A stretch of DNA of 53,661 bases from Actinomyces sp. AC-20-1. GTDB taxonomy: Bacteria > Actinomycetota > Actinomycetes > Actinomycetales > Actinomycetaceae. Each line of letters opens with the position of its first letter. The first letter of the stretch is position 1. The notes under the pieces are model-generated. The model ran no database searches. It was not told the origin of the DNA and worked only from the letters and a program-made list of their open reading frames with translations. This document shows, one piece after another, positions 16,057 through 25,283 of the stretch. A program made the translations under genes and the position numbers. The stretch spans positions 1-53,661 of the forward strand of contig NZ_JACJVC010000019.1 of the NCBI RefSeq assembly GCF_023369555.1, read 5' to 3'.

Positions 16057-19023
16057 ATGTCCCTGTCCGGACGGGCGGCATCAGTCTGGGCGAAGTCCGG
16101 CTACGACCCGGAGCGCCGCCGTTGGCTTCCCCTGTGGCTGCACCTGCTCGACGCCGCCGCCGTCGCCGACCACCTCGCACGCACCTGGTTGGCGCCCACC
16201 ATCAGCGACCTCATCGAGCGTGAGCTCACGGGCTCGGAGTCAGGCCTGTCCCCCACCGAGGAGTTCTGCCTCCTCGCCTCCTGGCTGGCAGGGGTTCACG
16301 ACATCGGCAAGTGCACGCCGGCATTCTGCGTGCAGGTGCCCAGCCTCGACGACAAGATGCGCGAGGCGGGCCTCACCCACACGACGATCGACCCCAAGGA
16401 ACGGTTGAAGGCCCCGCACGCCCTGGCGGGACAGCAGATCCTGCAGGACTGGCTCCTCGACCACCACGGCTGGGAGGTAGAGCCCGCCGATGCCCTCGCC
16501 TCCGTCGTCGGCGCCCACCACGGCATCCCACCGACGGCCGTAGCGCTCCGCGAGCTCTACGGTCGCGAGCACCTGCTCGGTGAGGGCGTCTGGGAGGACA
16601 CCCGGGCGGAGCTGCTCGACCTTGTGACCGAGCGGACCGGCGCCGGGCCCCTCCTGGCCCACTGGTCACGGCGGCAGTGGTCGCAGCCCTTCCTCGTCGA
16701 GCTGTCCGGCCTCGTCATCGTCGCCGACTGGATCTCCTCCTGCGAGGACTACTTCCGCCTGCTTCCCCTCGACGACGACGGTCTCGGTCTTCTTCCCGCG
16801 CAGGTCCATGCCGACCGGTGCGCACAGGGCGTTTCTCGTCTGGAGATCCCGACGCCGTGGCGGCCCCACGACAACGGCGACGACGCCGACGACCTGCTCA
16901 CCTCTCGCTTCGCCCTGCCTGAGGGTGCCCGCGCCACCGAGATCCAGAGACGCGCCGTCGAGGCCGCCCGCACGATGGACCTGCCGGGGCTGCTCATCGT
17001 CGAGGACTCGACAGGTGGGGGAAAGACCGAGGCCGCCGAGCTGGCCGCGGAGATCCTCGCCGCCAGGACCGGCCGCTCGGGGGTTCTCTTCGCCCTGCCG
17101 ACCCAGGCGACGACAGACGCGATGTTCCACCGCAGCCTCAGCTGGCTCGAGAGGATCGAGGCCACCTACGCCTCCAACGGCGCGCCCTCGGCCTTCGCCG
17201 TCAGCCTTCAGCACGGTCGTGCCCGTCTCAATGAGGAGGCTCGCCGGTTGCGTCGCCGGGGCTGGGAGATCCATGACCGGCTCCTCGGTTCCCTGGGCGG
17301 AGAGGACAGCGGAGACGCGGAGAGCACCGGACTGCCTCGTCCGAGGGATGTCAGCCGGGACGAGGACGCGGCCCGGATCCGCCGCACGACGGCGGAGGAG
17401 GCCTCTCGCCGTGCCGACGTGGCGATCCTCGCCTGGTTCAGCGGCCGGAAGAAGTCCATGCTCTCCGACTTCGTCGTGACGACCGTTGACCACCTGCTGT
17501 TCGGGGCGATGCGCTCCCCGCACCTGGCGATGCGCCACCTGGGCCTGTCGCGCAAGGTCGTCATCGTGGACGAGGTGCACTCCTACTCCACGTACATGAA
17601 CGTCTACCTGGACCGGGCGCTGACCTGGCTCGCTGCCTACGGTGTGCCCGTCATCCTGCTGTCGGCGACGCTGTCCGAGGCACGCTGCTCGGCGATGGTG
17701 GACGCCTACCGCAGGGGGCTCACGCTGGCCTCCGGGGAACGCGTCCCCACAACGCCGGCTCCTCAGCCGGTCCGCACACCCTTCCCCTGTCTCGTCACCG
17801 CCGGCCGCGAGCGCACGGAGGTCCTGCCCGCCTCATCGGCGGGGCGCCGCTCCACGGTGCGGCTGGAACGTCTGGGCAGGGACGGCCTGCTGCCACTGCT
17901 GCAGGAGAGGCTGGCCGACGGCGGCTGCGCGCTCGTCGTGCGCAACACGGTGCGCCGGGCCCAGGAGACCTACGAGCAGCTGCGCGAGGTGTTCGGTGAG
18001 GAGGTGGGGCTCAACCACGCAAGGTTCACCATCGGGGACCGGCAGGCGAAGGACGCAGACCTGCTCAGGCGCTTCGGGCCTCCGCGGTCCCGTCCTCAGC
18101 GCCCGCACCGGGCGGTCGTCGTCGCCACCCAGGTGGTCGAGCAGTCCCTCGACATCGACTTCGACCTGCTGGTCACGGACCTCGCACCCGTCGATCTGGT
18201 CATCCAGCGGCTGGGACGCCTCCACCGCCACGAGCGTCCTCGGCCGACGCGGTTGGCGGAGCCCGTCTGCTACGTCGACTGGCTGCCGTCTGCGCGGTCG
18301 GCCAAGCCATCCCTGGAACCGGGCGCCAAGGCGGTCTACGGGGAGGAGGACCTCCTGCGCAGTGCCGCCGCCCTCGACCGGGTCATCATGAACCGTCGCA
18401 CGGTGACGACGCCCGACGACGTCCACGGGCTCATCGAGGCCGTGTACGGCAGCGAGGGCGTGGTTCCGGCGGCGTGGGAGGAGGCCCTCGTCTCAGCCCG
18501 CCGCACGGCGGAGGAGAAGGCGCAGGAGAAGGAGGACGCCGCACGGGGGTTCCTTCTCGAGGCGCCCTCACGGGCGGGTACCGATACCTCTCTCGTGGGG
18601 TGGCTGCACACGGCGGCCTCCGACAGCGAGGAGAGGGGACGGGCTCAGGTGCGCGACGGCGAGGACTCGCTGGAGGTCATCCTGCTTGAGCGCCGCCGCG
18701 TCGGCGGGCAGGAGGAGCTGAGGACGCTGCCCCACGCGCCCGGGGCACCGGCCGCGATCGTTCCCCATGACCGTGTTCCGGATCGGCAGGTCGTGCGCGC
18801 CATGGCGATGTCTGCCGTCCGCCTGCCTCCCCGGCTCAGCAACCCTCGCGTCATCGACAGGGTCATCACTGAGCTCGAGATTCATGTCGTACCCGCCTGG
18901 CAGAGTGATCGTGAGCTCGCGGGGCAGCTCTTCCTCGTCCTGGAGGACGGCCGCGCCGAGCTCGCAGGCGTCGTTCTCGAGTACTCCTCGTCCACCGGTC
19001 TCAAGGAGGTCCCATCAGCATGA
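16057..19023 (+). CDS. cas3: CRISPR-associated helicase/nuclease Cas3 (type I-E)
   Basis: 988 aa. Cas3 is recruited to Cascade R-loops and degrades the target. The N-terminal HD nuclease has GVHDIGK near residue 79-85, HALAG near 120 and GAHHG near 152. The superfamily 2 helicase has Walker A STGGGKTEAA near 317, DEVH near 503, SATLS near 535 and a motif VI-like region VIQRLGRLHRH near 715. All catalytic motifs look intact. AAGGAG precedes the ATG. The stop overlaps the casA start (ATGA), so cas3 is the first gene of one continuous cas operon. Confidence 0.96.
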   Translation: MSLSGRAASVWAKSGYDPERRRWLPLWLHLLDAAAVADHLARTWLAPTISDLIERELTGSESGLSPTEEFCLLASWLAGVHDIGKCTPAFCVQVPSLDDKMREAGLTHTTIDPKERLKAPHALAGQQILQDWLLDHHGWEVEPADALASVVGAHHGIPPTAVALRELYGREHLLGEGVWEDTRAELLDLVTERTGAGPLLAHWSRRQWSQPFLVELSGLVIVADWISSCEDYFRLLPLDDDGLGLLPAQVHADRCAQGVSRLEIPTPWRPHDNGDDADDLLTSRFALPEGARATEIQRRAVEAARTMDLPGLLIVEDSTGGGKTEAAELAAEILAARTGRSGVLFALPTQATTDAMFHRSLSWLERIEATYASNGAPSAFAVSLQHGRARLNEEARRLRRRGWEIHDRLLGSLGGEDSGDAESTGLPRPRDVSRDEDAARIRRTTAEEASRRADVAILAWFSGRKKSMLSDFVVTTVDHLLFGAMRSPHLAMRHLGLSRKVVIVDEVHSYSTYMNVYLDRALTWLAAYGVPVILLSATLSEARCSAMVDAYRRGLTLASGERVPTTPAPQPVRTPFPCLVTAGRERTEVLPASSAGRRSTVRLERLGRDGLLPLLQERLADGGCALVVRNTVRRAQETYEQLREVFGEEVGLNHARFTIGDRQAKDADLLRRFGPPRSRPQRPHRAVVVATQVVEQSLDIDFDLLVTDLAPVDLVIQRLGRLHRHERPRPTRLAEPVCYVDWLPSARSAKPSLEPGAKAVYGEEDLLRSAAALDRVIMNRRTVTTPDDVHGLIEAVYGSEGVVPAAWEEALVSARRTAEEKAQEKEDAARGFLLEAPSRAGTDTSLVGWLHTAASDSEERGRAQVRDGEDSLEVILLERRRVGGQEELRTLPHAPGAPAAIVPHDRVPDRQVVRAMAMSAVRLPPRLSNPRVIDRVITELEIHVVPAWQSDRELAGQLFLVLEDGRAELAGVVLEYSSSTGLKEVPSA

Positions 19024-20681
19024 GTCCGCACTTCAATCTTCTCGACGAGCCGTGGATCCGGGTGACCCGTCTGGACGGCGAGTCCGACGAGGTCTCCCTC
19101 CTCACCCTGTTCCGGGAGTCTGAGGACATCGAGGGGATCCACGGGGAGATCGCCAGCCAGGACGTCGCGATCCTGCGGCTCCTCCTCGCGATCTGCCACC
19201 GGACCATGGGAGGCCCGGAGGACCTGGCGACGTGGAGGGGGTACTGGCAGACACCGGGTCGCCTGGGCGCGGACGCCTGCGACTACCTGAAGCACTATCG
19301 CGACCGCTTCGACCTGCGTGCCCCTGAGCGTCCCTTCTTCCAGGTGGCGGGGATCCACTCCGCCTCGGGAAAGACGTCGGGGCTCGAGTCCCTCATCGCC
19401 GACGTCCCCAACGGCAGCCCCTTCTTCACCACTCGTATCGCCGACGGCCTGACCTCCGTCAGCTGGGCGGAGGCAGCTCGGTGGCTCGTCCACGTCCACG
19501 CCTTCGACCCCTCCGGCATCCGTTCCGGCGCCGTCGGCGACCCACAGGTCAACGGAGGCAAGGGCTACCCCATCGGCCCGGGCTGGACCGGTCAGATCGG
19601 GGTCATCACAGTTACAGGCAAGAGCCTGGAGAGGACGCTCCTGCTCAACACCGTGGTCTGCTCCGTGACGCCCGGGCTCACCGAGGTCGACCCGATGCTG
19701 GACCTGGCTCCATGGGAGCGGGACCCGGACGGTCCCGCAGGGTCGGCCTCGGTGCAGCCGACCGGTCCGGTCTCCTGCTACACGTGGCAGACCCGGCGGG
19801 TTCTTCTCCATGGTGACGACGCGAGTGTCACGTCTCTCTTCCTCGGCAACGGGGACAAGGCGACACCGCAGAACCGGTACCTCGTCGAGCCGTTGACCGC
19901 CTGGCGCTACTCCGAGCCTCAGACGAAGAAGAAGCACGGGGCCACCGTGTACATGCCGCGCAAGCTGCCCACGGACCGCGCCTTCTGGCGTGGCCTGTCC
20001 ACCCTGGTCGCGCAGCTGAGCCCTTCAGTGCAGGTCAAGCACGCGGGCGAAGTGACACGCTACCGTCCTCCCGGTGTCGTCACCTTCTACGAGGAGCTGA
20101 TGCACCGGCGGATGGTGCCCCTCTCAGGGCTGCTGCCACTGCGTGCGACCGGGATCGCGTACGGCAGCAACGAGTCAACTGTTGCCGAGCTCGTTGATGA
20201 TGTCCTGTCCCTGCCAGCAGGTCTTCTCGACCCATCCAATATGCGGCTCATCACAGTGGTCAAGGACGCTATGGAGGAGAGCGAGCAGGTCGCAAGCGTC
20301 GTCCGCAACCTGGCATCGAATCTGGACCGTGCCGGTGGCGGCAGCCCCGACACCGGCACGGCGGCTCGTCAACGCGCTGGTGCTGCTTTCTACCAGGTCA
20401 TCGATGAGCGGTTCCCCCGTTGGCTCGCCTCCCTCGACGAAACAGACCCGGAGGCCGCCCGCAACGAGTGGCGCGAGCTTCTACGCCAGGAGGCGTACAA
20501 GCAGCGTGACGTTCTGACCTCTCAGTCGCCGGAGACCGCGTTCGCCGGTCGTGGTGAGGGAAGCAACCGGATGGATGTGAGCCGGGCCCTGTTCTTCTTC
20601 ACCCGTTCCCTCGGGCTGGTCCTTCCCTCACCTCAACAGGACACCCCACCCGCCGGTTCACCAGAAAGGACAACCGCATGA
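19020..20681 (+). CDS. casA: Cascade large subunit Cse1/CasA (Cas8e)
   Basis: 553 aa. It recognises the PAM and helps recruit Cas3. The N terminus NLLDEPWIRVTRLDG and the regions ERPFFQVAG and GNGDKATPQNRYLVEPLTAWRYSEPQ are typical of Cse1. AGGAGG at the end of cas3 is its ribosome binding site, and the ATGA overlap couples it to cas3. Length is within the family range (about 500-560). Confidence 0.95.
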   Translation: MSPHFNLLDEPWIRVTRLDGESDEVSLLTLFRESEDIEGIHGEIASQDVAILRLLLAICHRTMGGPEDLATWRGYWQTPGRLGADACDYLKHYRDRFDLRAPERPFFQVAGIHSASGKTSGLESLIADVPNGSPFFTTRIADGLTSVSWAEAARWLVHVHAFDPSGIRSGAVGDPQVNGGKGYPIGPGWTGQIGVITVTGKSLERTLLLNTVVCSVTPGLTEVDPMLDLAPWERDPDGPAGSASVQPTGPVSCYTWQTRRVLLHGDDASVTSLFLGNGDKATPQNRYLVEPLTAWRYSEPQTKKKHGATVYMPRKLPTDRAFWRGLSTLVAQLSPSVQVKHAGEVTRYRPPGVVTFYEELMHRRMVPLSGLLPLRATGIAYGSNESTVAELVDDVLSLPAGLLDPSNMRLITVVKDAMEESEQVASVVRNLASNLDRAGGGSPDTGTAARQRAGAAFYQVIDERFPRWLASLDETDPEAARNEWRELLRQEAYKQRDVLTSQSPETAFAGRGEGSNRMDVSRALFFFTRSLGLVLPSPQQDTPPAGSPERTTA

Positions 20682-21379
20682 CGACACCGGACACAACCGG
20701 CGCCTCCACCGCCGAGGAGCGCGGGCCATCTGCACCCAGAGGCTCACGGCGACTGGGAGCTGCCGGCCGCCTGGTCGAGGAGCGGATTCGTGGCCCACGT
20801 GTGCGACTCCAGGACAGGTACGTAGATGACGTTCCCTCAGGTCGAGCAGACATGGCGGCACTCAGAGCGGCAGCTGCCAAGGCCCCTGGGCAGAGCCCCG
20901 AGATCTGGCACCTCACCTCAGTCCCGGGGACGGATGGTGCCGGTGACGAGCCGACGCGAGAGGAGTGGGCCGTCCACACCGCCATGACCCTCTACGCTGT
21001 CCACCAGCAGTCCCGGACGGAACGCATGTTCCAGCCCGGGCGTGGACTCGGTCACGCCGCACGCCAGCTCATCGGCTCACCGGATGACGAGAACCCCTCC
21101 GCCAGGACACGATTCAACGCCCTGGTCACCTCAACGACCGTCGCTGAGCTGCGCCACCACCTGCGAAGCCTCGTCTCCCAGCTGCGGTCGAAGAGCATCA
21201 CCCTCGACTACGCCATGCTCGCCGACGACCTCGTGCTCTTCCAGGATCCTGGCCGGGCCAAGGACGTCCGCCTGCGCTGGTCCCGCCAGTACGCCTTCCT
21301 CCCCACAGACCAGGACGCCTCCGACGCGTCCACGGGCTCCCACTCCGCTTCCCCGTCCGCACCTACCTTGGAGAACTGA
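20678..21379 (+). CDS. casB: Cascade small subunit Cse2/CasB
   Basis: 233 aa, mainly alpha-helical; it stabilises the R-loop along the Cascade belly. Features: EEWAVHTAMTLYAVHQQSRTERMF, then LGHAARQLI and the C-terminal LRWSRQYAFL. Both ends carry low-complexity tails, so it is a little longer than most Cse2. The ATG overlaps the casA stop. Confidence 0.93.
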   Translation: MTTPDTTGASTAEERGPSAPRGSRRLGAAGRLVEERIRGPRVRLQDRYVDDVPSGRADMAALRAAAAKAPGQSPEIWHLTSVPGTDGAGDEPTREEWAVHTAMTLYAVHQQSRTERMFQPGRGLGHAARQLIGSPDDENPSARTRFNALVTSTTVAELRHHLRSLVSQLRSKSITLDYAMLADDLVLFQDPGRAKDVRLRWSRQYAFLPTDQDASDASTGSHSASPSAPTLEN

Positions 21380-21381
21380 CT

Positions 21382-22512
21382 ATGAGCACCTACGTCGACA
21401 TCCACGTCATCCAGTCCGTCCCGCCGTCATGCGTCAACCGTGACGACTCCGGCTCGCCCAAGTCCGCCCAGTACGGCGGCGTGCGACGCCTGCGCGTGTC
21501 CAGCCAGTCCTGGAAGCGGGCGACCCGCTTGTTCTTCAATGACCGTCTTGACGCCTCCGACGTCGGCATGCGAACCAAGCGAGTTGTTGAGGTTCTTGCC
21601 GCCAGGATCACCGAACGGGCCCCGGAGCTGTCCGAGTCCGCGGTCGCACTGGCCGAGGAGGTCTTCAAGGCGGCCAAGATCAAGCTCTCCCCCCCACGCG
21701 GTAGGAAGGACGCGCCGCAGGAGTCCGGCTACCTCCTGTTCCTGTCCACCAGCCAGGTTGACCGCCTGGCCGGCCTCGCCATCACCTCATCCCGTGAGGG
21801 CCAGGCTCTCGACGCGAAGGCGGTGAAGAAGGTCTTCAAGGAGACGAACTCCGTCGATATCGCCCTCTTCGGACGGATGGTCGCTGACGACACCGACCTC
21901 AACGTTGACGCTGCCTGCCAGGTCGCGCACGCCATCTCCACCCACGCCGCGGAGAACGAGTACGACTTCTTCACCGCCGTGGACGACGAGAAGGACCGCT
22001 CTGAGGAGGAGGACGCCGGTGCCGGCATGATGGGCACCGTGGAGTTCTCCTCGGCCACGATGTACCGCTACGCCACGGTCAACCTGGACATGCTCGTGGA
22101 GAACCTGGGCAGCGGCGAGGCGGCACTGCGCGCGCTGGAGGTCTTCGTCCAGGGCTTCTGCCTGTCCATGCCGACAGGCAAGCAGAACACCTTCGCCAAC
22201 CACACCCTGCCGGAGGCCATCGTCGTCTCAGTGCGTGAGGACCAGCCGGTCTCCCTCGTCGGGGCCTTCGAGAAGCCTGTGCGCGCCAACGAGAGCAGCG
22301 GCTATCTCACCGCTTCTCTCGAGGCCCTGTCCGCTCACGCCAGGACCATTGAGGACAACTATGGTCTGCGCCCCCGTGTAGGCCTCGTCGTGTCCCTCCA
22401 GGACTCCGACGCCGTCTCGGCGCTGGGTGAGCGGGTCTCCTTCGCTGACCTGTCGGGGCGCGTTCGTGATGCGGTGGCGCCTCTCGTCATCGCCGAGGAG
22501 CAGGATTCATGA
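21382..22512 (+). CDS. cas7: Cascade backbone subunit Cas7e (Cse4/CasC)
   Basis: 376 aa RAMP protein; six copies coat the guide RNA, and their thumb loops flip out every sixth base. Seen: DIHVIQSVPPSCVNRDDSG, SAQYGGVRRLRVSSQSWKRATR, and SATMYRYATVNLDMLVENLG. Start ATG 21382 is two bases after casB. The stop overlaps cas5 (ATGA). Confidence 0.96.
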   Translation: MSTYVDIHVIQSVPPSCVNRDDSGSPKSAQYGGVRRLRVSSQSWKRATRLFFNDRLDASDVGMRTKRVVEVLAARITERAPELSESAVALAEEVFKAAKIKLSPPRGRKDAPQESGYLLFLSTSQVDRLAGLAITSSREGQALDAKAVKKVFKETNSVDIALFGRMVADDTDLNVDAACQVAHAISTHAAENEYDFFTAVDDEKDRSEEEDAGAGMMGTVEFSSATMYRYATVNLDMLVENLGSGEAALRALEVFVQGFCLSMPTGKQNTFANHTLPEAIVVSVREDQPVSLVGAFEKPVRANESSGYLTASLEALSAHARTIEDNYGLRPRVGLVVSLQDSDAVSALGERVSFADLSGRVRDAVAPLVIAEEQDS

Positions 22513-23228
22513 CCGTCCTGCTGCTGCGGCTCGCGGGGCCGATGCAGGCATGGGGTGTGAGGTCGCGGTTCACTGAGAGGCGCACCGAGCTGGCTCCCTC
22601 GAAGAGCGGTGTCATCGGGATGCTGGCGGCCGCGGTCGGACGCCGTCGGACGGACCCTGTCGAGGACCTGCTCACCCTGCGCTTCGGGGTCCGCAAGGAC
22701 CAGCCGGGCACCGTCATCCGCGACTTCCACACGGCGCGGACGCTCGACGGCAAGGACTCGATGCCCCTGTCGACCCGTTACTACCTCGCCGACGCCGTCT
22801 TCCTCACTGGGATCGAGGGAGACCGGGAGCTGTTGTCGGGGCTCGATGAGGCTCTGCGGCATCCGGTCTTCCCCCTCTACCTGGGCAGACGCTCCTGCCC
22901 ACCGACCCACCCGGTCTCCCTCGGGCTGCGTGAGACGGATCTGCTCGACGCGCTCAGCTCGGAGCCGTGGCAGGCGTCGGAGTGGTTCCGCAAGCGCCAC
23001 CGCTCCGCGCTGCCTTTCGCTGCTGAGCTTCTCGTGGACCAGGAGTCCGTGTCCGTTGAGGAGCGTGGGGACTTCTACGGTGTCCGGGACGTCCCCGTGT
23101 CCTATGACCCTCGTAGACGCGACTACGGCTTCCGGAACGTCGAGCGTCGCTTGGTTCCGGTGGGACCGACGCAGGAGGACCCGCACGACCCGATGGCTGC
23201 GGTCGAGGAGGCGAAGCCGTGTTCCTGA
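22509..23228 (+). CDS. cas5: Cascade subunit Cas5e (CasD)
   Basis: 239 aa RAMP protein that caps the crRNA 5' handle. The N terminus TVLLLRLAGPMQAWGVRSRF followed by SKSGVIGMLAAAVGR is diagnostic. The gene overlaps both cas7 (4 bases) and cas6 (10 bases). Confidence 0.95.
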   Translation: MTVLLLRLAGPMQAWGVRSRFTERRTELAPSKSGVIGMLAAAVGRRRTDPVEDLLTLRFGVRKDQPGTVIRDFHTARTLDGKDSMPLSTRYYLADAVFLTGIEGDRELLSGLDEALRHPVFPLYLGRRSCPPTHPVSLGLRETDLLDALSSEPWQASEWFRKRHRSALPFAAELLVDQESVSVEERGDFYGVRDVPVSYDPRRRDYGFRNVERRLVPVGPTQEDPHDPMAAVEEAKPCS

Positions 23229-23899
23229 CGAAGATCACTCTCGACCCGAGTCGTCGCCTGGCACGCAAGTACCTCGGTTCGCCGCAGGTCATGCACGCCG
23301 TCGTCCTCAAGGCCAGCGGCGGTGGCGGGACTGATGGTCCTGGGCGCGTCCTGTGGCGTGTGGACCAAGGGCAGACGACGTCGTTGTACGTGCAGTCTCC
23401 CCAGGCTCCCGACTGCGCGCAGATCCTCGAGGAGGCGGGCCTCCCGGGGAGCCAGGCGCAGACGCTCGACTACGAGCCCTTCCTCGCACGGCTGTCCGAG
23501 GGGCAGTTGTGGGGGTTCCGGCTCACGGCCAACCCGTCACGTGCCATCTCCCAGGGTCCCGGGGTGCGGGGAAAGCGCAGTGGTCACGTCACCGTTGAGC
23601 AGCAGCGGCAGTGGCTCATCACTCGAGCCCCAGGCCTCGGTTTCGATCTTGTCCCTGCCAGCAACGACGATGAGTCGGGCTCATTGCTCACCGTTGTCAG
23701 GCGAAATCGTCCGGTCTTTGGTCGGGAGAACCCGTACCAGGGGGGACGTGACCGCGTGACGATCAACCAGACGGTCTATGAGGGTGTGCTTCAGGTGAGG
23801 GATGTTGACATGCTCCGCCGCTCACTCGTCGCCGGGATCGGCCGGTCCAAGGCATACGGATGTGGGCTCATGACCCTTGCGCGTGACCGACGAGGGTGA
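23219..23899 (+). CDS. cas6: CRISPR RNA endonuclease Cas6e (Cse3/CasE)
   Basis: 226 aa. It cuts pre-crRNA within each repeat hairpin and stays on the 3' end in Cascade. Catalytic His is seen at residue 26 in SPQVMHAVVLKAS. GVRGKRSGHVTVEQQRQWL and the C-terminal glycine-rich GIGRSKAYGCGLMTLA complete the family pattern. The GTG start lies inside cas5. It should also process the mini-CRISPR transcript if its stem folds. Confidence 0.95.
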   Translation: MFLTKITLDPSRRLARKYLGSPQVMHAVVLKASGGGGTDGPGRVLWRVDQGQTTSLYVQSPQAPDCAQILEEAGLPGSQAQTLDYEPFLARLSEGQLWGFRLTANPSRAISQGPGVRGKRSGHVTVEQQRQWLITRAPGLGFDLVPASNDDESGSLLTVVRRNRPVFGRENPYQGGRDRVTINQTVYEGVLQVRDVDMLRRSLVAGIGRSKAYGCGLMTLARDRRG

Positions 23900-23905
23900 G
23901 CCAGG

Positions 23906-24841
23906 ATGGCCCGGATGCCTCCGGTACCGGTGACTGCGCTGCCCCGTGTGCAGGACCGGATGTCCTTCCTCTATCTCGAGCACTGTGTCGTGCACCGAGA
24001 GGATGGTGCCCTGACCGCCCGTGACGACCAGGGCACCATCCGGGTGCCTGCGGCCTCACTGGTCGCTGTGTTCCTCGGTCCCGGTACCTCTGTGAGCCAC
24101 CAGGCCATGTCCTTGCTCGGTGAGTGTGGGACAACAGCAGTGTGGGTGGGTGAGCGCGGTGTGCGTTACTACGCGCACGGGCGCTCACTCGCGACCTCAA
24201 CGCGTCTTCTCGTCGAGCAGGCAGCGCGCGTCTCCTCACCTCAGAAACGGCTGCGGGTAGCGCGAGAGATGTACTGCATGCGCTTCAGCGGTGAGGACGT
24301 TGGCGGCTTGACCATGCAGCAGCTGCGTGGCCGCGAGGGTGCCCGCGTGAGAGAGGTCTACAGGGAGAACTCTCGAAGAACAGGGGTGCCCTGGACACGT
24401 CGGGACTACAAGCCTGACAGCTTCGAGGACTCCGATCCCATCAACCAGGCACTGTCAGCGGCGCACGCGGCTCTGTACGGGATCGTCCACGGGGTCATCG
24501 TCGCGCTGGGCTGCTCTCCCGGGCTCGGGTTCGTCCACACGGGGCACGAGCGTTCTTTCGTCTACGACGTCGCCGACCTGTACAAGGCGGAGACGACGAT
24601 CCCCATCGCCTTCGACGTCGTGGCCGAGGGAATGACGGACCTGGCCGGGACAACGCGTCGTCGGGTCCGAGACAAGGTCTTCGAGCTACGCATCATTGAG
24701 AGGACGGTCAAGGACATCCACCAGCTCCTCGAGGTTGGGGAGACGGACGACCTGAGCATCAACGTGGTCTCACTGTGGGACTATCAAAGGCGGGCGGTCG
24801 CTGGTGGGGCCAACTACGCCGAGGAGGCAGGAGCGTGGTAG
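23906..24841 (+). CDS. cas1: Spacer integrase Cas1 (type I-E)
   Basis: 311 aa. With Cas2 it inserts new spacers at the leader end. Metal-ligand candidates are the Glu in REVYRENSRR (about residue 150), the His in FVHTGHERSF (about 215) and the Asp in YDVADLYK (about 225), matching the E-H-D triad. Also typical are LLGECGTTAVWVGERGVRYYAHG and LGFVHTGH. The ATG is six bases after cas6. Confidence 0.96.
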   Translation: MARMPPVPVTALPRVQDRMSFLYLEHCVVHREDGALTARDDQGTIRVPAASLVAVFLGPGTSVSHQAMSLLGECGTTAVWVGERGVRYYAHGRSLATSTRLLVEQAARVSSPQKRLRVAREMYCMRFSGEDVGGLTMQQLRGREGARVREVYRENSRRTGVPWTRRDYKPDSFEDSDPINQALSAAHAALYGIVHGVIVALGCSPGLGFVHTGHERSFVYDVADLYKAETTIPIAFDVVAEGMTDLAGTTRRRVRDKVFELRIIERTVKDIHQLLEVGETDDLSINVVSLWDYQRRAVAGGANYAEEAGAW

Positions 24842-25227
24842 TGCTCGTCCTGTCGGCCGCTCCGGCGTCCTTGCGCGGCGCGCTCACACGGTGGCTCATG
24901 GAGGTGTCGCCAGGCGTGTTCGTCGGCCACCTGTCCGCACGGGTGCGCGAGCAGCTGTGGGAGCTCGTACGCGCTTATATCGGGGATGGACGCGCCCTGC
25001 TCATCTGGTCCACTCGTTCCGAGCAGCGCTTCTCGGTGGCTTCGCTCGGTCACGATCGTGAGCCCGTCGACGTCGAGGGGTGCCTTGTGATGCGGACGCC
25101 TTACCGCCAGATCGAGGGATCCACAACGGTGCCCGGAGCGGTCAAGGCGCCTAAGGAGTCCTGGTCCATTGCGGCGCGCCGACGACGCTACCGCAGTATG
25201 ACGGAGCGTGCATTAGGTTCGCAGTGA
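24835..25227 (+). CDS. cas2: Cas2 (type I-E, CasCas2_CT1978-like)
   Basis: 130 aa; structural dimer of the Cas1-Cas2 integrase. LVLSAAPASLRGALTRWL and GVFVGHLSARVREQLW are the I-E Cas2 signatures. A basic tail of about 35 residues follows the core (SWSIAARRRRYRSMTERAL). Start is GTG 24835, overlapping the cas1 stop by seven bases, with AGGAGG upstream. Confidence 0.93.
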   Translation: MVVLVLSAAPASLRGALTRWLMEVSPGVFVGHLSARVREQLWELVRAYIGDGRALLIWSTRSEQRFSVASLGHDREPVDVEGCLVMRTPYRQIEGSTTVPGAVKAPKESWSIAARRRRYRSMTERALGSQ

Positions 25228-25283
25228 AGGTAGACGGTCTCCTGTAGATCACGGCGTCGTTGGGATCTCAACGATCTCCAAGT
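25228..25283 (+). promoter_or_regulatory. CRISPR leader (short)
   Basis: Only 56 bases separate the cas2 stop from the first repeat, so the leader is short or extends into cas2. It contains a near-palindrome TGGGATCTCAACGATCTCCA just before the first repeat. New spacers should enter here. Array transcription may come from this region or from the cas operon. Confidence 0.55.
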